Positions 22,555 through 32,626 of a stretch of 64,000 bases of DNA are shown here, piece by piece. The stretch comes from Rosa chinensis. Its lineage: Eukaryota > Streptophyta > Magnoliopsida > Rosales > Rosaceae. The first letter of the stretch is position 1. Each line of letters starts with the position of its first letter. The notes below the pieces were generated by a model. The model worked only from the letters and a program-made list of their open reading frames with translations, was not told the DNA's origin and ran no database searches. The translations under genes were made by a program, and so were the position numbers. The stretch spans positions 8,863,501 through 8,927,500 of the forward strand of contig NC_037090.1 of the NCBI RefSeq assembly GCF_002994745.2. Direction: 5' to 3'.

Positions 22555-25500
22555 CCTCAACACTAGGGGCCTAAAGCTTTCTCGCTGCGTAAGTCAGTTG
22601 CAGGAGGAGATCGTCCACACTGTAGCTTGCTCATCCAAGGAACCTCACAATTCCTCCATCTGATGGGCAAGGGCTTGGTGCTGCAGCTTAACATTCCTAG
22701 CATGTGCTTAGGCAGCAGCTTGGCGTTCGCAGAGGCTGGGAAAATTCCCCATCAGGTTCTCTATCATGCTAAGTTGGGTGGTAGTAAGGGCGGTGTCTCG
22801 ACGAAGCACTTGAATAGTATCCTAAGTCGAGCGAGCACACCAGGCTCTAACAAGTTTTGGCCCAGAAGTTCGCAAATGACTTCCTTAGCTTCTTCAGCAA
22901 CCTGAGGATGAGCCATTTCAAGAACTTGAGCTAACCTCTATAGCCTAGAGGGTCCAGCAGGGGGAGCCTGACACTGGGTGGCAGGTTCGATGGCCGGAGC
23001 CAGGGAGGCTCGATAGCTGGAACCATCTCTTCAGCCACTTAATAAGGGCCCACTTCAGCTTCAGCTTCATTCACTTGGGGGGCATGATCATTGTTCGCTT
23101 CGTCCACTAAGTTGGAACCAGCAATCTCCTCAGTGGCTGTAGCCACCTCTTCGGTATGAACCAGGCTTCGTCCCTAAAAAAGGATGTTAAATGTCAGGGC
23201 GAAGTCGAACGAAAGAAAGAAAGAAAGTGGGTGGGCAAAAGAAAACTACCTCATCAGTTTGCTATTTGCTGATGATAACCGAGCCCTGTTGGACCGCCAC
23301 TGGGCTGGCCTGGGCCTCTATCGTCGCTGACTCCTGAGGTTTAACGACAACTGTGTTAGGCTGAGCATCTAGTTCCACTTGCTCCTGGATTTCACCCTCC
23401 ACTGGATTTTCTTCGGAGGCTTCAGGGGAGTGTGCTTCGCCTTCATCCTCGGGGGAACTATGGTATGACACTGGGACTACTACCAGAGTGGTTGGAGGGT
23501 ACTCCACAAAGAGGGGTTGAGAAAAGGCTGGGCACTATTGGACGTGGGGGTGCCTGGGCCTGGGAAGAGGCCATTTCTCCTCCAGTATTAGAAGGACCTG
23601 CCCTACCCTGGCTGGCAAATCTGTGCAACAAGACTTATTTTTAGAACTTATTTATGTGAAAATAAAGAAGTTCAAATAATGCGGTTAATTTTAAAAATTA
23701 CTAGTCGCGACGCTGGTGGTTTGTCGGTTTCCCAACTTTCTCCAATGAGTTCAAGCCGACTTCATTTTCGGGCTTAGGCTGCGGCAACCTGGTGGAAAGT
23801 TGAATCAAAGTTTGTGACCAAAGGATTTCAAATTGAACATAGGTTCGTGAACAACGTGAAACCTTACCTCAATAGGATCCTCGTCATTGGATGACTCCTC
23901 GATGACAGTTTCCTTCGCTATAGCTTTTTGCTTCAAGGCCTGATCGGGGGCTGTGGTAGAAGTACTGCTTTGTCGGCAACCAGTTGGTGGCAGTGCACAC
24001 TTACTCCTGGAGTTGATTCGCTGCAAGAAACTTCAGTCAAAAATCAAAGTTGGAAAGAAGGAGAACAAAGGGATGACAAAGGCAAGTACGAGGAGCTTAC
24101 CATCGGCCCTTGTTCGTTAAGAATCACCATTCCAAGCTGTGCGGGTCGTGGGGGTCGCGCCATACGAACGGGGAAGCTAGCGAGCACTTGTAGGTCTGCT
24201 TCGCAGAGGTAGCAAGATGGGAAAAGATCAATGCGAAAAGCTCATCATCCGGTAGGTCCCAACAATTGACAGAGACCTTCGCCCACCATTCAACATAATC
24301 TTCATCTACCCCATCGACGGGATAGAGTACAGTAGCCCAAGAAGGAAGATCTATCAGGGTAAACCCACTTCGGGGTGGGGCAGTTCCGGTCGGGAGGCCC
24401 ATCCTTCACCAGGAAATATAGTAATTGATGGAGTCATAAAAGGGGAAGGGTATCAATTGGGCTAACCCAAGTTGGCGAGCGAAGTGGTTAGGTGCGTAGA
24501 GCTCACAACCCAGACCATCAGCCACGAGCCTTATGTTGGAACAGGAAATGGCGTGGCGGAAGGCCAAGAAGGCACTTTTGCTATGATTTTTCCCTCTAGG
24601 CAGGAACCCGTGATGAAGAGGTGGGGGAAATCTCTTGTTGAGGACTAGGTACGAGTCTGGGATCTCGTGCAGAAGGTATAGATAAGAAAAACCCTCGAAA
24701 TATGGTGGGGAGGTGTACCTATCATCCCGACAGAGCCATCGTCCTATGACAGAATTAGTTGGGGGGATTTCAAGAATGTCTGGCCTGTGGAAATAAGGAA
24801 AGTAGACTTACAGCCAAAAATCCAAAATCCAAAGAGGGCCAGAAAAGCCAATCTCAAAGGGATGCATAGTGGCTTGGTAAATGGCTCGATATAGCGAACC
24901 CAAAACATGTTAGCCGAGGCCGACGTAGCGGTCATTATAGAGTGCAGTGGCCAAGGAGGTCTAGTTACCAATGGGCTTATTGGCTGGAGTACAAAAAATA
25001 AACTTACAAAGCCAATTTTCGAGGAAGGCGATGCCGCTAGTCTTATCGTGTTGGGTGCGGTAGTAGATTCTCCAATTCTGGTAGGACCTGATGTAGGAAT
25101 GGCGACCAGCTTATTGCATTCGCAGAGGAAAGTTCACGTTGTCAAATTGACCATGCACGTAGGGTTCATAATCAATAGGCAGCCCTGTGATGGTAAGGAA
25201 GTCCAGCAATGTGATCCCTATTTGCCCGAATCGAAAATCAAGGGTATTGATGGAAGTATTCCAAAGACAGAAGGTGGCAGCCAGTGGTGCTCAATTGGCG
25301 TTAGTAGGGAGATTGAAACATAGACCAATGGCGTCAGTGATCCCCACTACATTCTAGCGATCCAAATCCTGCCTTCTGATCTCTCGAAACCAAACAAGTT
25401 CGTCGTTATTCATCGACGACCAGAATCCTACCAGAGCCTTTTGTTGCTTTTGGCCCCAGCCGCTGAAATAGCTGGGAGTCTGTTGGAAGATCGAAATAGG

Positions 25501-25735
25501 ACGGCAAATAAGGAGTCCATAGACGGCCATGACATCCTCAGAAAAACAATCTCAGGGTGTGGGGCCCATCAAGCCTGAGGCTTGATGATAGATAGGGTGT
25601 AGAGAAGAGGCCTTTGGATTGAGGTGTGGGACAAACACTGGGTGCCCATGCTAGTGCCCCATGTGTGGGCGGCTGTCTCGTTGATCTCTTCCTCTTAATT
25701 AATGACAATTTTCTTCTAAGGAGCCATTTCTAGAT
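22555..25735 (-). pseudogene. Second copy of the Tat plant-mobile-domain ORF (truncated Tat copy)
   Basis: Minus-strand homologue of the 7043-7874 plus 32627-35114 ORF, opening at the gaaatggctcc block near 25735 just inside an LTR. Homologous landmarks include the PMD part, SRLAFLALFGFWIFGC-like and DEDYVEWWAKVSVNCWDLPD (24124-24402), an acidic S/P/E-rich stretch (23262-23507) and the C-terminal helical part ending near 22555. At least four GT-AG intron positions coincide with the other copy, for example donor gtaagc and acceptor cttgcag before RINSRSKC. Many stops and frameshifts. Gag, pol and the 5' LTR of this copy are absent. Confidence 0.75.
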
Positions 25736-25932
25736 TTCTGACGGAGAATGGGAGTTTTGAGAAGATAAAGAGGCTTATGGGTTTAGAGAGATTGACAAAG
25801 GTTTCTGAAGTGACTAACCTAGAAAGGTGTCTTGCAGTTGCGTACCCACATTAATGGCCTCGAATCTGTCATAAGGTGTGTCGTTTAAGCCCTCTTCGAT
25901 CAGTTATAATATTCGTGGGCCTGATCTCGAGG

Positions 25933-25951
25933 ACTGGGGGGGGGGGGGCAA
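25933..25951 (+). promoter_or_regulatory. Polypurine tract of the truncated Tat copy
   Basis: ggactgggggggggggggca immediately before the LTR start at 25952, in the position expected of a plus-strand-oriented 3' LTR. The G run is 13 long. Confidence 0.65.
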
Positions 25952-26636
25952 TGTTTGAGCCTAAAAGTATTTTTAGCAATATTCTTTAAGAGGATTGAGT
26001 GTAGTGGGCCAATACCTGCTGCCCAAAAATGAGTCTACTCGGTTTTGGGTTACAACTTCGCCCATTCCGGTGTCCGTAAGGAAAACGAGCCCTTATAGGA
26101 TTCGAGTAGCAGAGACCAATTAGGAATCTTCAATCAATAATCCTTCTATGGTAAGGAATAGCCAAAACACCCTAGGTATAAATACCCAGTTTCAAGGGAA
26201 AGCAACACACAACTCCTCAATCAACTAATCTCTCTGATTATCAAAATCTCTCCGGAGCAAAGCTACCTTCAACCTAGTTGAAACCAACGAATCAAAGGTA
26301 ACGCCCTCGTAACCCAGTGAAGGTAAAGTCACGCTTTAGTAAACCCTTGTGCTTTCTCTTACTCCTGGTGATTGCTCTGTTCAACTTACAACGTTGAGTA
26401 TTGACTCGATGACGCAAGAGATCACACCCAAAGTTCTTATCCGTAAAACAAAAGTCCTTTTCCGTAAGGCATAGAAAGAACCCTGTGACGAGGTTGGTGC
26501 TCTCCTTGTCCACATCGTTTGAGAAGAAGTAAGGTCTAGGGACGCTCCGACGACTACACCGCACGATGTTGGCACGCTCGCGCATTCAAAAGAGACGGTT
26601 TGCTTGCCAGACTGGTTTTGAGCCAAACTGTATTTG
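25952..26636 (+). repeat. LTR of the truncated Tat copy
   Basis: Starts tgtttgagcctaaaag and follows the 5'-to-3' order of the two 743-bp Tat LTRs (read on their minus strand): the cgcccattccg block, the taggtataaatac TATA region, and the cttcaacctagttgaaacc block. It is clearly more diverged and slightly shorter. Orientation is opposite to the large Tat element. The right end near 26636 is approximate. Confidence 0.75.
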
Positions 26637-27669
26637 TAGCACCAATACCTCTAACTTAGAAACATGAGTTTAATATGGTTTGAAGCAAAGGAAAGAGAGT
26701 GCAAAGAAGTTACAAAAGAGAAACAAGCTATGCTTTGTCAAATAGTGATGAGCGTTTTATGCTTTCTGAGGCCAATCAAAGGCTAATTAGATTTGCTATT
26801 CTATTGCCTACTGGGTGAAAGAAATTAGCTCTTTAATTTTCAAGGCATCTCTTTGGTCGTATGCCATTAACTTTTGCTTTCTGTTATTATGTATCAATAT
26901 TTAATGTATCTTGATTCTCCCTCCTGGATGAAGATGGATGATGGAGACTTTATGATTAACTAATTGGTCTAATTGTGCAAAAAGGACCCTGGTCTTAGTG
27001 TTAACTATTGTTAAATTGGACATCATCGAAAAAACTATTGTTAATTAGTGCATGCTAATGTGAACGTTCGGGTTGATGATAATAGTTTTATCAGTTTCAA
27101 CTTTCGACCATAGCCATTATTGACCACAAGGTTCAACCAATAAAAAATGAACGATGTGTCCGAGTCCATCGTTAAGTATATAGTATTCAATCAACTAGCT
27201 AGATCTTAATTAGTTTCCTCATCTCATAATCTCATATGTTTACATAATAATAGTCAATACAGAGGCTGTCAAACCATCATTGCGAGGCAACAGCATCAAA
27301 TAAGCTAGGCAACTTAATTAGTCCTCAAAAAGACCAGCGTCCATTTCAACGTAGCAATTAATTTAGGTTATGTTATGTGAAGTTGAGAACTGCTAGAAAC
27401 ATGTAAACTGTATGGCTAACCCAATCACGAAAGTTTCTGGAACACCGCTAAGGCCTAAGGAAGCATTTACAGTATGCATTAAGGCATTCAATGGAGTAAT
27501 TTCATTGCCTTATTAGGCCACCATATTCCATACAAATGAAAATCATTGGAGCCATCAAAACCAAACTTCAACTTTGACACGGTACATATACGTATCCTCA
27601 TGCTGTCAATCATACTCTATCAGAATACAAGATTTTGACCATTATCTTTCTAAGGCTTTATCTTCACTA
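26637..27669. other. Intergenic, upstream of the RLP gene
   Basis: AT-rich DNA without a recognised gene or repeat. The last stretch is the distal promoter of the RLP gene; homology to the duplicated promoter at 11722 begins near 27670. Confidence 0.5.
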
Positions 27670-27807
27670 GCTGACAACAACAAACAACAAAGGGATCACC
27701 TTCGATCCATAGTCCACGCAAAGACTAGGAACCAAGGGACGAAGGTTTCACCAAGTGAAATAATTTTCTTTGGTTTTGCTTTTACTCTTGCATTACTTTG
27801 CTCCCGC

Positions 27808-27817
27808 TATATAAATA
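27808..27817 (+). promoter_or_regulatory. TATA box of the RLP gene
   Basis: tatataaata, 46 bases before the chosen ATG. The pseudogene copy has a corresponding ctataaatac at a similar distance, supporting that this is the core promoter shared before duplication. Confidence 0.7.
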
Positions 27818-27862
27818 CACAAACCTGTGAGCAATCGATCTAAATCTACCTCTAAGAAAGAA

Positions 27863-30130
27863 ATGCTAGTTCAGCCTGCAAACCACGCAATGGTTTCATC
27901 CTTAAGCTGCTTCCTTCTCATTTTCATGTTATTGTTTACGAATTATATTCATGCATGCATCCAAACTCAACGTATTTCTCTCTTGTCCTTTGCCTTCACT
28001 CTGTCTTCTCCTTCCTTAAACTGGACTTCTAGTAGTTGTTGCTATTGGGAAGGCATTACTTGTAATCGAGATGGTTGGGTCACCCATTTGCAGTTACCCT
28101 CCAAAGGGCTTAAACTAAAAGTTGGTATTTTTCCATCATCATCACTTGCAAATCTCACACATCTCACTCACTTGAATCTCTCACACAATTCCCTTTCTTG
28201 TTCTCTAGATCAAACTGAATTCTTCTTGTCCTTGAATTATCTCGAAATCCTAGATTTGAGCTATAACCTACTCTTTGGAGTGTTACCATCTTCTCTACCA
28301 TCCGGTCATATTCGGATGGTGGATCTTTCCAGCAATCATTTACATGGTGCAGTTTCATCATCTTTTTTTCAAGAAGCTTGGAATTTGACTAGTTTCAGTG
28401 TCAGTGACAACACCTTTTCAGGTCCTATGCCATCCTCTATTTGTCATCCTTCTTCTTCCTCGTTACGACACCTTGATTTTTCCTTCAATAATTTCAATGG
28501 TAGTATATCTTCTGGATTAGGGAAGTGTTCCAAACTGCAGGTGTTCCGTGCTGGTTACAATTACCTGTCAGGATCGCTTCCAGAAGATATCTTTAATTCT
28601 ACCATACTTGAAGAGATTTCACTACCTCGGAATTCATTGTATGGAGCAGTGAGTGATAGAATTTCCAACCTCACCAACCTTACAACCCTTGATCTTTCCT
28701 ATAACCAATTGAGTGGCATGCTCCCTCTCCATCTTGGGAAGCTCTCCAAGTTGAAACACATACTCCTTGATTTCAACTCTCTGGAAGGTTCATTGCCCCT
28801 ATCTCTGATGAATTGCACAAACCTCGTTGAACTACGTATGGGAACCAACAACTTGGGCGGTAATATCTCCAGGCTCAATTTTTCCAAACTTAGCCAACTT
28901 AGTAAACTTGACTTGCGGAAAAATAACTTCTTTGGTATCTTACCGAGAAGCATCTACTCGTGCAAGTTCTTGAAAGCAATTCGAGTGAGCTTCAACAATC
29001 TAGAGGTTCAAATACAGCCTGAAATTCTTTCATTGAAATCCCTGTCCTTCCTCTCACTTGGTTGGAACAAAGGTTTGACCAATGTGACAAGGGCAATGAA
29101 GATACTGATGGGTTGCAAACGTCTCCTAATGCTTTCCTTGGCATCTAGTTTCTTAGGTGAGGAAATGCCGAACGATGTTGAAATGGCAGATTTTAATGGA
29201 TTTCAAAATCTTCGACTTTTAGATTTGAGTTCATGTAATCTTAGTGGTATAATTCCTTCATGGCTATCGAAGCTGAAAAAGTTACAGGGCTTGGTTCTGA
29301 ATCACAACAGAATCACTGGCTCAATTCCAAGTTGGCTGGGGACTCTTCCAAGGCTGCAAACTTTAATGTTGGACTTCAACCAACTTTCTGGAGAATTTCC
29401 AAACGAATTGTGCACACTTCCTATGTTAGTATCTGGACAAACTGCAGCTCAAGTAGGTCATCCTAATTTCGACCTGCCTATTTACTACAGTCCTAGGGCT
29501 GATGCAAAACCTTTACAGTACAATTATATATTTTACCCATTTATATACCTAGGTCACAATTGCCTCAGTGGGAATATACCTATTGAGATTGGTCAATTGC
29601 TGCTTCTCCAATTGCTGGATCTTAGTGCTAACAACTTCTCCGGCAACATTCCAGACCAGATATCTAACCTAAAGTACATGGAGTCGCTGGATCTCTCCAT
29701 GAACCATTTGTCTGGAAGAATCCCGGCATCATTCACAGGTCTTAATTTCTTATCAAGTTTCAATGTCTCGAACAATAATCTCCAAGGGCCAATACCATCA
29801 AGCACTCAGCTCCAAAGTTTCAATGCTTCTGCATTTGAGGGGAATCTGAAACTTTGTGGTGCCCCACTTCCAAATAAATGTCAGACAACAACTGGTGCTG
29901 ATGCACCAGATATGAGCACCTCGGATGCAGACACTAGGGAGCATCAAATTCCTTGGTTTTATGTTTCTATTGCACTTGGGTTCATTACTGGATTTTGGGG
30001 GGTCTGTGGTCCCTTGGTGCTTATGAGAAAGTGGAGGTATGCATATTACCATTTCCTAGACCATGTACAAGACAGGTTCCATGTGATGATAGCAAAGTGT
30101 ATGGCAAGCATGAGGAGAAAGTTTGTTTAG
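27863..30130 (+). CDS. LRR receptor-like protein (no kinase), PSKR/PSY1R-like ectodomain
   Basis: Intronless, 755 residues from the ATG at 27863; the frame is open slightly further upstream but has no ATG there. Residues 11-31 form a signal peptide (hydrophobic FLLIFMLLF), followed by a cysteine-rich N-terminal cap (LNWTSSSCCYWEGITCNRDGW). Extracellular LRRs follow, interrupted before the last repeats by an island without LRR pattern (around GQTAAQVGHPNFDLPIYYSP), then a C-terminal cap (LCGAPLPNKC) and one membrane helix at about 699-720. A short basic tail of 35 residues ends in RRKFV with no kinase. Receptor-like proteins of this form act at the plasma membrane and need a partner kinase to signal in immunity or development. 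The island resembles peptide-hormone receptors of the PSKR/PSY1R group and RLP2/RLP3-type proteins; the ligand is unknown. It lies inside the 24.7-kb inserted segment. Confidence 0.93.
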   Translation: MLVQPANHAMVSSLSCFLLIFMLLFTNYIHACIQTQRISLLSFAFTLSSPSLNWTSSSCCYWEGITCNRDGWVTHLQLPSKGLKLKVGIFPSSSLANLTHLTHLNLSHNSLSCSLDQTEFFLSLNYLEILDLSYNLLFGVLPSSLPSGHIRMVDLSSNHLHGAVSSSFFQEAWNLTSFSVSDNTFSGPMPSSICHPSSSSLRHLDFSFNNFNGSISSGLGKCSKLQVFRAGYNYLSGSLPEDIFNSTILEEISLPRNSLYGAVSDRISNLTNLTTLDLSYNQLSGMLPLHLGKLSKLKHILLDFNSLEGSLPLSLMNCTNLVELRMGTNNLGGNISRLNFSKLSQLSKLDLRKNNFFGILPRSIYSCKFLKAIRVSFNNLEVQIQPEILSLKSLSFLSLGWNKGLTNVTRAMKILMGCKRLLMLSLASSFLGEEMPNDVEMADFNGFQNLRLLDLSSCNLSGIIPSWLSKLKKLQGLVLNHNRITGSIPSWLGTLPRLQTLMLDFNQLSGEFPNELCTLPMLVSGQTAAQVGHPNFDLPIYYSPRADAKPLQYNYIFYPFIYLGHNCLSGNIPIEIGQLLLLQLLDLSANNFSGNIPDQISNLKYMESLDLSMNHLSGRIPASFTGLNFLSSFNVSNNNLQGPIPSSTQLQSFNASAFEGNLKLCGAPLPNKCQTTTGADAPDMSTSDADTREHQIPWFYVSIALGFITGFWGVCGPLVLMRKWRYAYYHFLDHVQDRFHVMIAKCMASMRRKFV

Positions 30131-30179
30131 AAGTTAGATAGTAGACATAGTACTCTACTACTCTTATTGTAATAATCAT

Positions 30180-30185
30180 AATAAA
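30180..30185 (+). terminator. Possible poly(A) signal of the RLP gene
   Basis: aataaa 50 bases after the stop codon, in an AT-rich stretch. Confidence 0.5.
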
Positions 30186-32102
30186 ACATTCCCACAAATT
30201 TTCATTGACAAGCATGAAATTTTCACATATATTTACTTATACTTCATATGGTGTAGATCAGTGCCTGTAGTTGGCAAATAGAGGAAATAACAATACATTA
30301 TTTCTTTTTGTGGCAACTACCAAGAAATTCATATGCACATATATTTGCTTCTGTGGTCCACTTGTGTGAAGAGAAATTGAGAGCAAGAAGCATAAAATTC
30401 TTGCAACAGATAGAAGACATATGCACACCTTATCCTTCTTCCAATTCCCACTCCATTTAATTCTTTCTACCTGCAACACCATTAAGGAAACTACATTAGT
30501 CCACCAAAGATTAGCATAATCTCGACTGGTACTTAAATAAAGTCTAGCATACAACAGATTGATAGAGTCTCCAACAGAGGAATTCATTCAAGCCTAATCA
30601 CACAAAGGAAGATGATAGGAGCCAAAAAAAAGAACTTTTAACTTTTAAATGGGAACATATTCTCCAGTGTAAATTTGGGTTAAAGAATTTTCTTCAAACA
30701 GAAAACACTCTGCTAAGAAGCTGGATGTTCATGCAAGAGCCTTCTACTCACATCAAATAGCAACACGATATAGACGGTTTACAGCTTACGAATTGCAAAT
30801 TTGGTCTGGGTTTCACTTCAAAGGCATTCTTATCTACATATGAATATGTTCCCTTGAAGAATTTGCTGATTATGCATGCTGCCAAAGTTTATGAACTCAG
30901 AATTGTCTGCTCAGTGTTTAATAAAGGATTAATGACAAAATAACAATTTCAAGAACTATTGGCTTCATTTTTGTTTTTTTTTTTGTGATAAGACTATCTG
31001 CTTAAATCACTGTTCAAATTTTTTTTTTATAAGAATATATGCTCCACTATTTCTTGCTTAAAAAGGACAAAGGACATTGCAATTTCATTCTTTACTAAAT
31101 GAACAATTAATTCAGGGAAACAATAACCAATAGTACAAAGAGCATAATGACACACCAGATATAATTTCACTAATCACTTAAACTTCCTAGACAGGGCACG
31201 AGATGGGGCCGATAACTTTTTTATCTTTTGGAGGGTAACAATGGGGCTGATAACTATCCTCCTAACCCTAAACCCACCCATATGAGCATTGGCCTCGAGA
31301 ATTAGATCACAGATAGAGTGATAGTGTGATACCAAGTCAAATAGGATTCGACTATTTGAGCAATCATTGCAATACATAGGTCAAGTGCCTTTCTATGGCC
31401 TTCATAAAAAAATGCACACAGACATACATGATGCAAGTATGAAACTTAAGATTCCAGACCTTCAGAAATGCAGGGTTGGAGTAAAACAGCTACAAACTTC
31501 TCACAGACATTATCTTTATCAAAGCAAGCAAGTTTTTGATTGGAAAGGAAAATGAATAAACTATGATGAAACCTCAGAAATATGGAAACGAAAGACATAA
31601 CATAGGTTCAACAAGATGATTTAGCAAATAATTCATCAGAATTCTCCAATTTAAAATTTAAAATGACTACAAGAATCTCTTGATCCTGAATTGTTGCTCT
31701 ACATAACCTAAAAAACCAATCGAAAACATTATCTTCCTTTTCCTTTGTTTGATACTTTGATTTGGTTATCAAACACAAATGGCATAAACATTTCAGACAA
31801 GTTCAATCACTCAGAAGACCAGAATTTTTCAAACTTTCAAGCTTCTTAACTAATAGAATATGAACATAATTAAAACCTAAGCTCATTCTCCATGTACAAT
31901 AACAAATTTTGTACAAAAAGAAACTCGGTCTTTAACTTGAAGTAGAAGTAAATATTGACTGTGGTTTCTTTGCTTATTTTGCCCAACTCTTCAAAGTAAA
32001 ATTAGAAATCTCAGAAATAGAAAATCCAGTCTTTCCCATATAATTCACACTAAAACAACAAAGGCATTATTTTTCTTTCGAAGCAAAAAATCCAAATTTA
32101 CC
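30186..32102. other. Intergenic, no gene seen
   Basis: About 1.9 kb of AT-rich DNA between the RLP and the DUF538 remnant. Only short frames without recognisable motifs. Confidence 0.45.
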
Positions 32103-32424
32103 TCACATTGACTGAACACTAGCTCCTCCTAGGCAAGCCTTGCTCTTACATACAGGAATATCCTCGAACTGTTTAGCAGGAAATTTCTCGGACAGAGCCC
32201 CAACGTAAAACTCAACTGAATCAGACCCTTGTTCCATATGCATCCCCATCACGATAACCCAAATAAATAGCTTCTTGGCTTGAATCCCCGACACATCGGA
32301 AACAGAGCCGAAACTCAGTTTCCCTTTGATGTTCTTGTTGTAGTACACCAACTGATCAAAGTGAACATAACATGGGTTTTCGAGATGGATCTCGAAGGTT
32401 CCATCGTCGGAGATGAAAGTCTGA
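32103..32424 (-). pseudogene. DUF538 protein gene lacking its N-terminus
   Basis: The minus-strand reading TFISDDGTFEIHLENPCYVH, FDQLVYYNKNIKGKLSFGSV, SDVSGIQAKKLFIWV and VEFYVGALSEKFPAKQFEDI is a typical DUF538 domain, ending in SVQSM and a stop at 32103. The usual signal peptide and first third are missing: an in-frame TAA lies directly upstream (32434-32436), yet a TATA element (tatttata, 32521-32528, minus orientation) and a leader-like stretch precede it. It may be an internally deleted pseudogene, or the last exon of a gene with an unrecognised first exon (cag acceptor at the start). DUF538 proteins are small plant proteins of poorly known function. Confidence 0.7.
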
Positions 32425-32612
32425 GTATGTGCTTAAGAGAGAAGAAAGAAATTTCTGGAGAAAAAATATCTGAGTCTATTATAAAATGCTTGGTTGTTAT
32501 AGAATGAGGGAGCAGAGCCTATTTATACAAGAAATTAAGGCACAGATGAGCAGCACGTGTCAACCATCTGAGCACAAGCTCTAACTAAATCGTTGTAATT
32601 GAGTTAATTAAC

Positions 32613-32626
32613 AAACTTCAATTTTG
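32613..32626. repeat. Right copy of 14-bp duplication at the large insertion
   Basis: aaacttcaattttg, identical to 7861-7874. Tat ORF homology resumes immediately after it (ggtgccctctacc). Confidence 0.75.

Larger units (their letters stand above)
7875..32612. other. 24.7-kb segment inserted into the Tat element
   Basis: Everything between the two halves of the Tat opposite-strand ORF. Content in order: unknown DNA, PLD fragment, CACTA-type MITE, copia remnant, RLP pseudogene interrupted by an LTR-like insert, organelle-like block, duplicated segment with foldback element, an LTR, a truncated second Tat copy in the opposite orientation, the intact RLP gene, and a headless DUF538 gene. The ends show no terminal inverted repeat, no poly(A) and no LTR, so no ordinary transposon explains its movement. 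The 14-bp flanking duplication argues against an assembly join. Confidence 0.7.

Noticed and set aside
24907..25323. 138-residue plus-strand frame
   Set aside because: It is antisense to the minus-strand plant-mobile-domain ORF of the truncated Tat copy and has no homology signal of its own.
27827..27862. Longer N-terminus for the RLP from a GTG codon
   Set aside because: No ATG there; the ATG at 27863 is followed by a proper signal peptide and is conserved in the pseudogene copy.
7875..32612. The 24.7-kb insert as a single large Helitron or MULE
   Set aside because: No CTRR end or A/T target, no terminal inverted repeats, and a 14-bp flanking duplication that neither class makes; kept only as an unexplained insertion.
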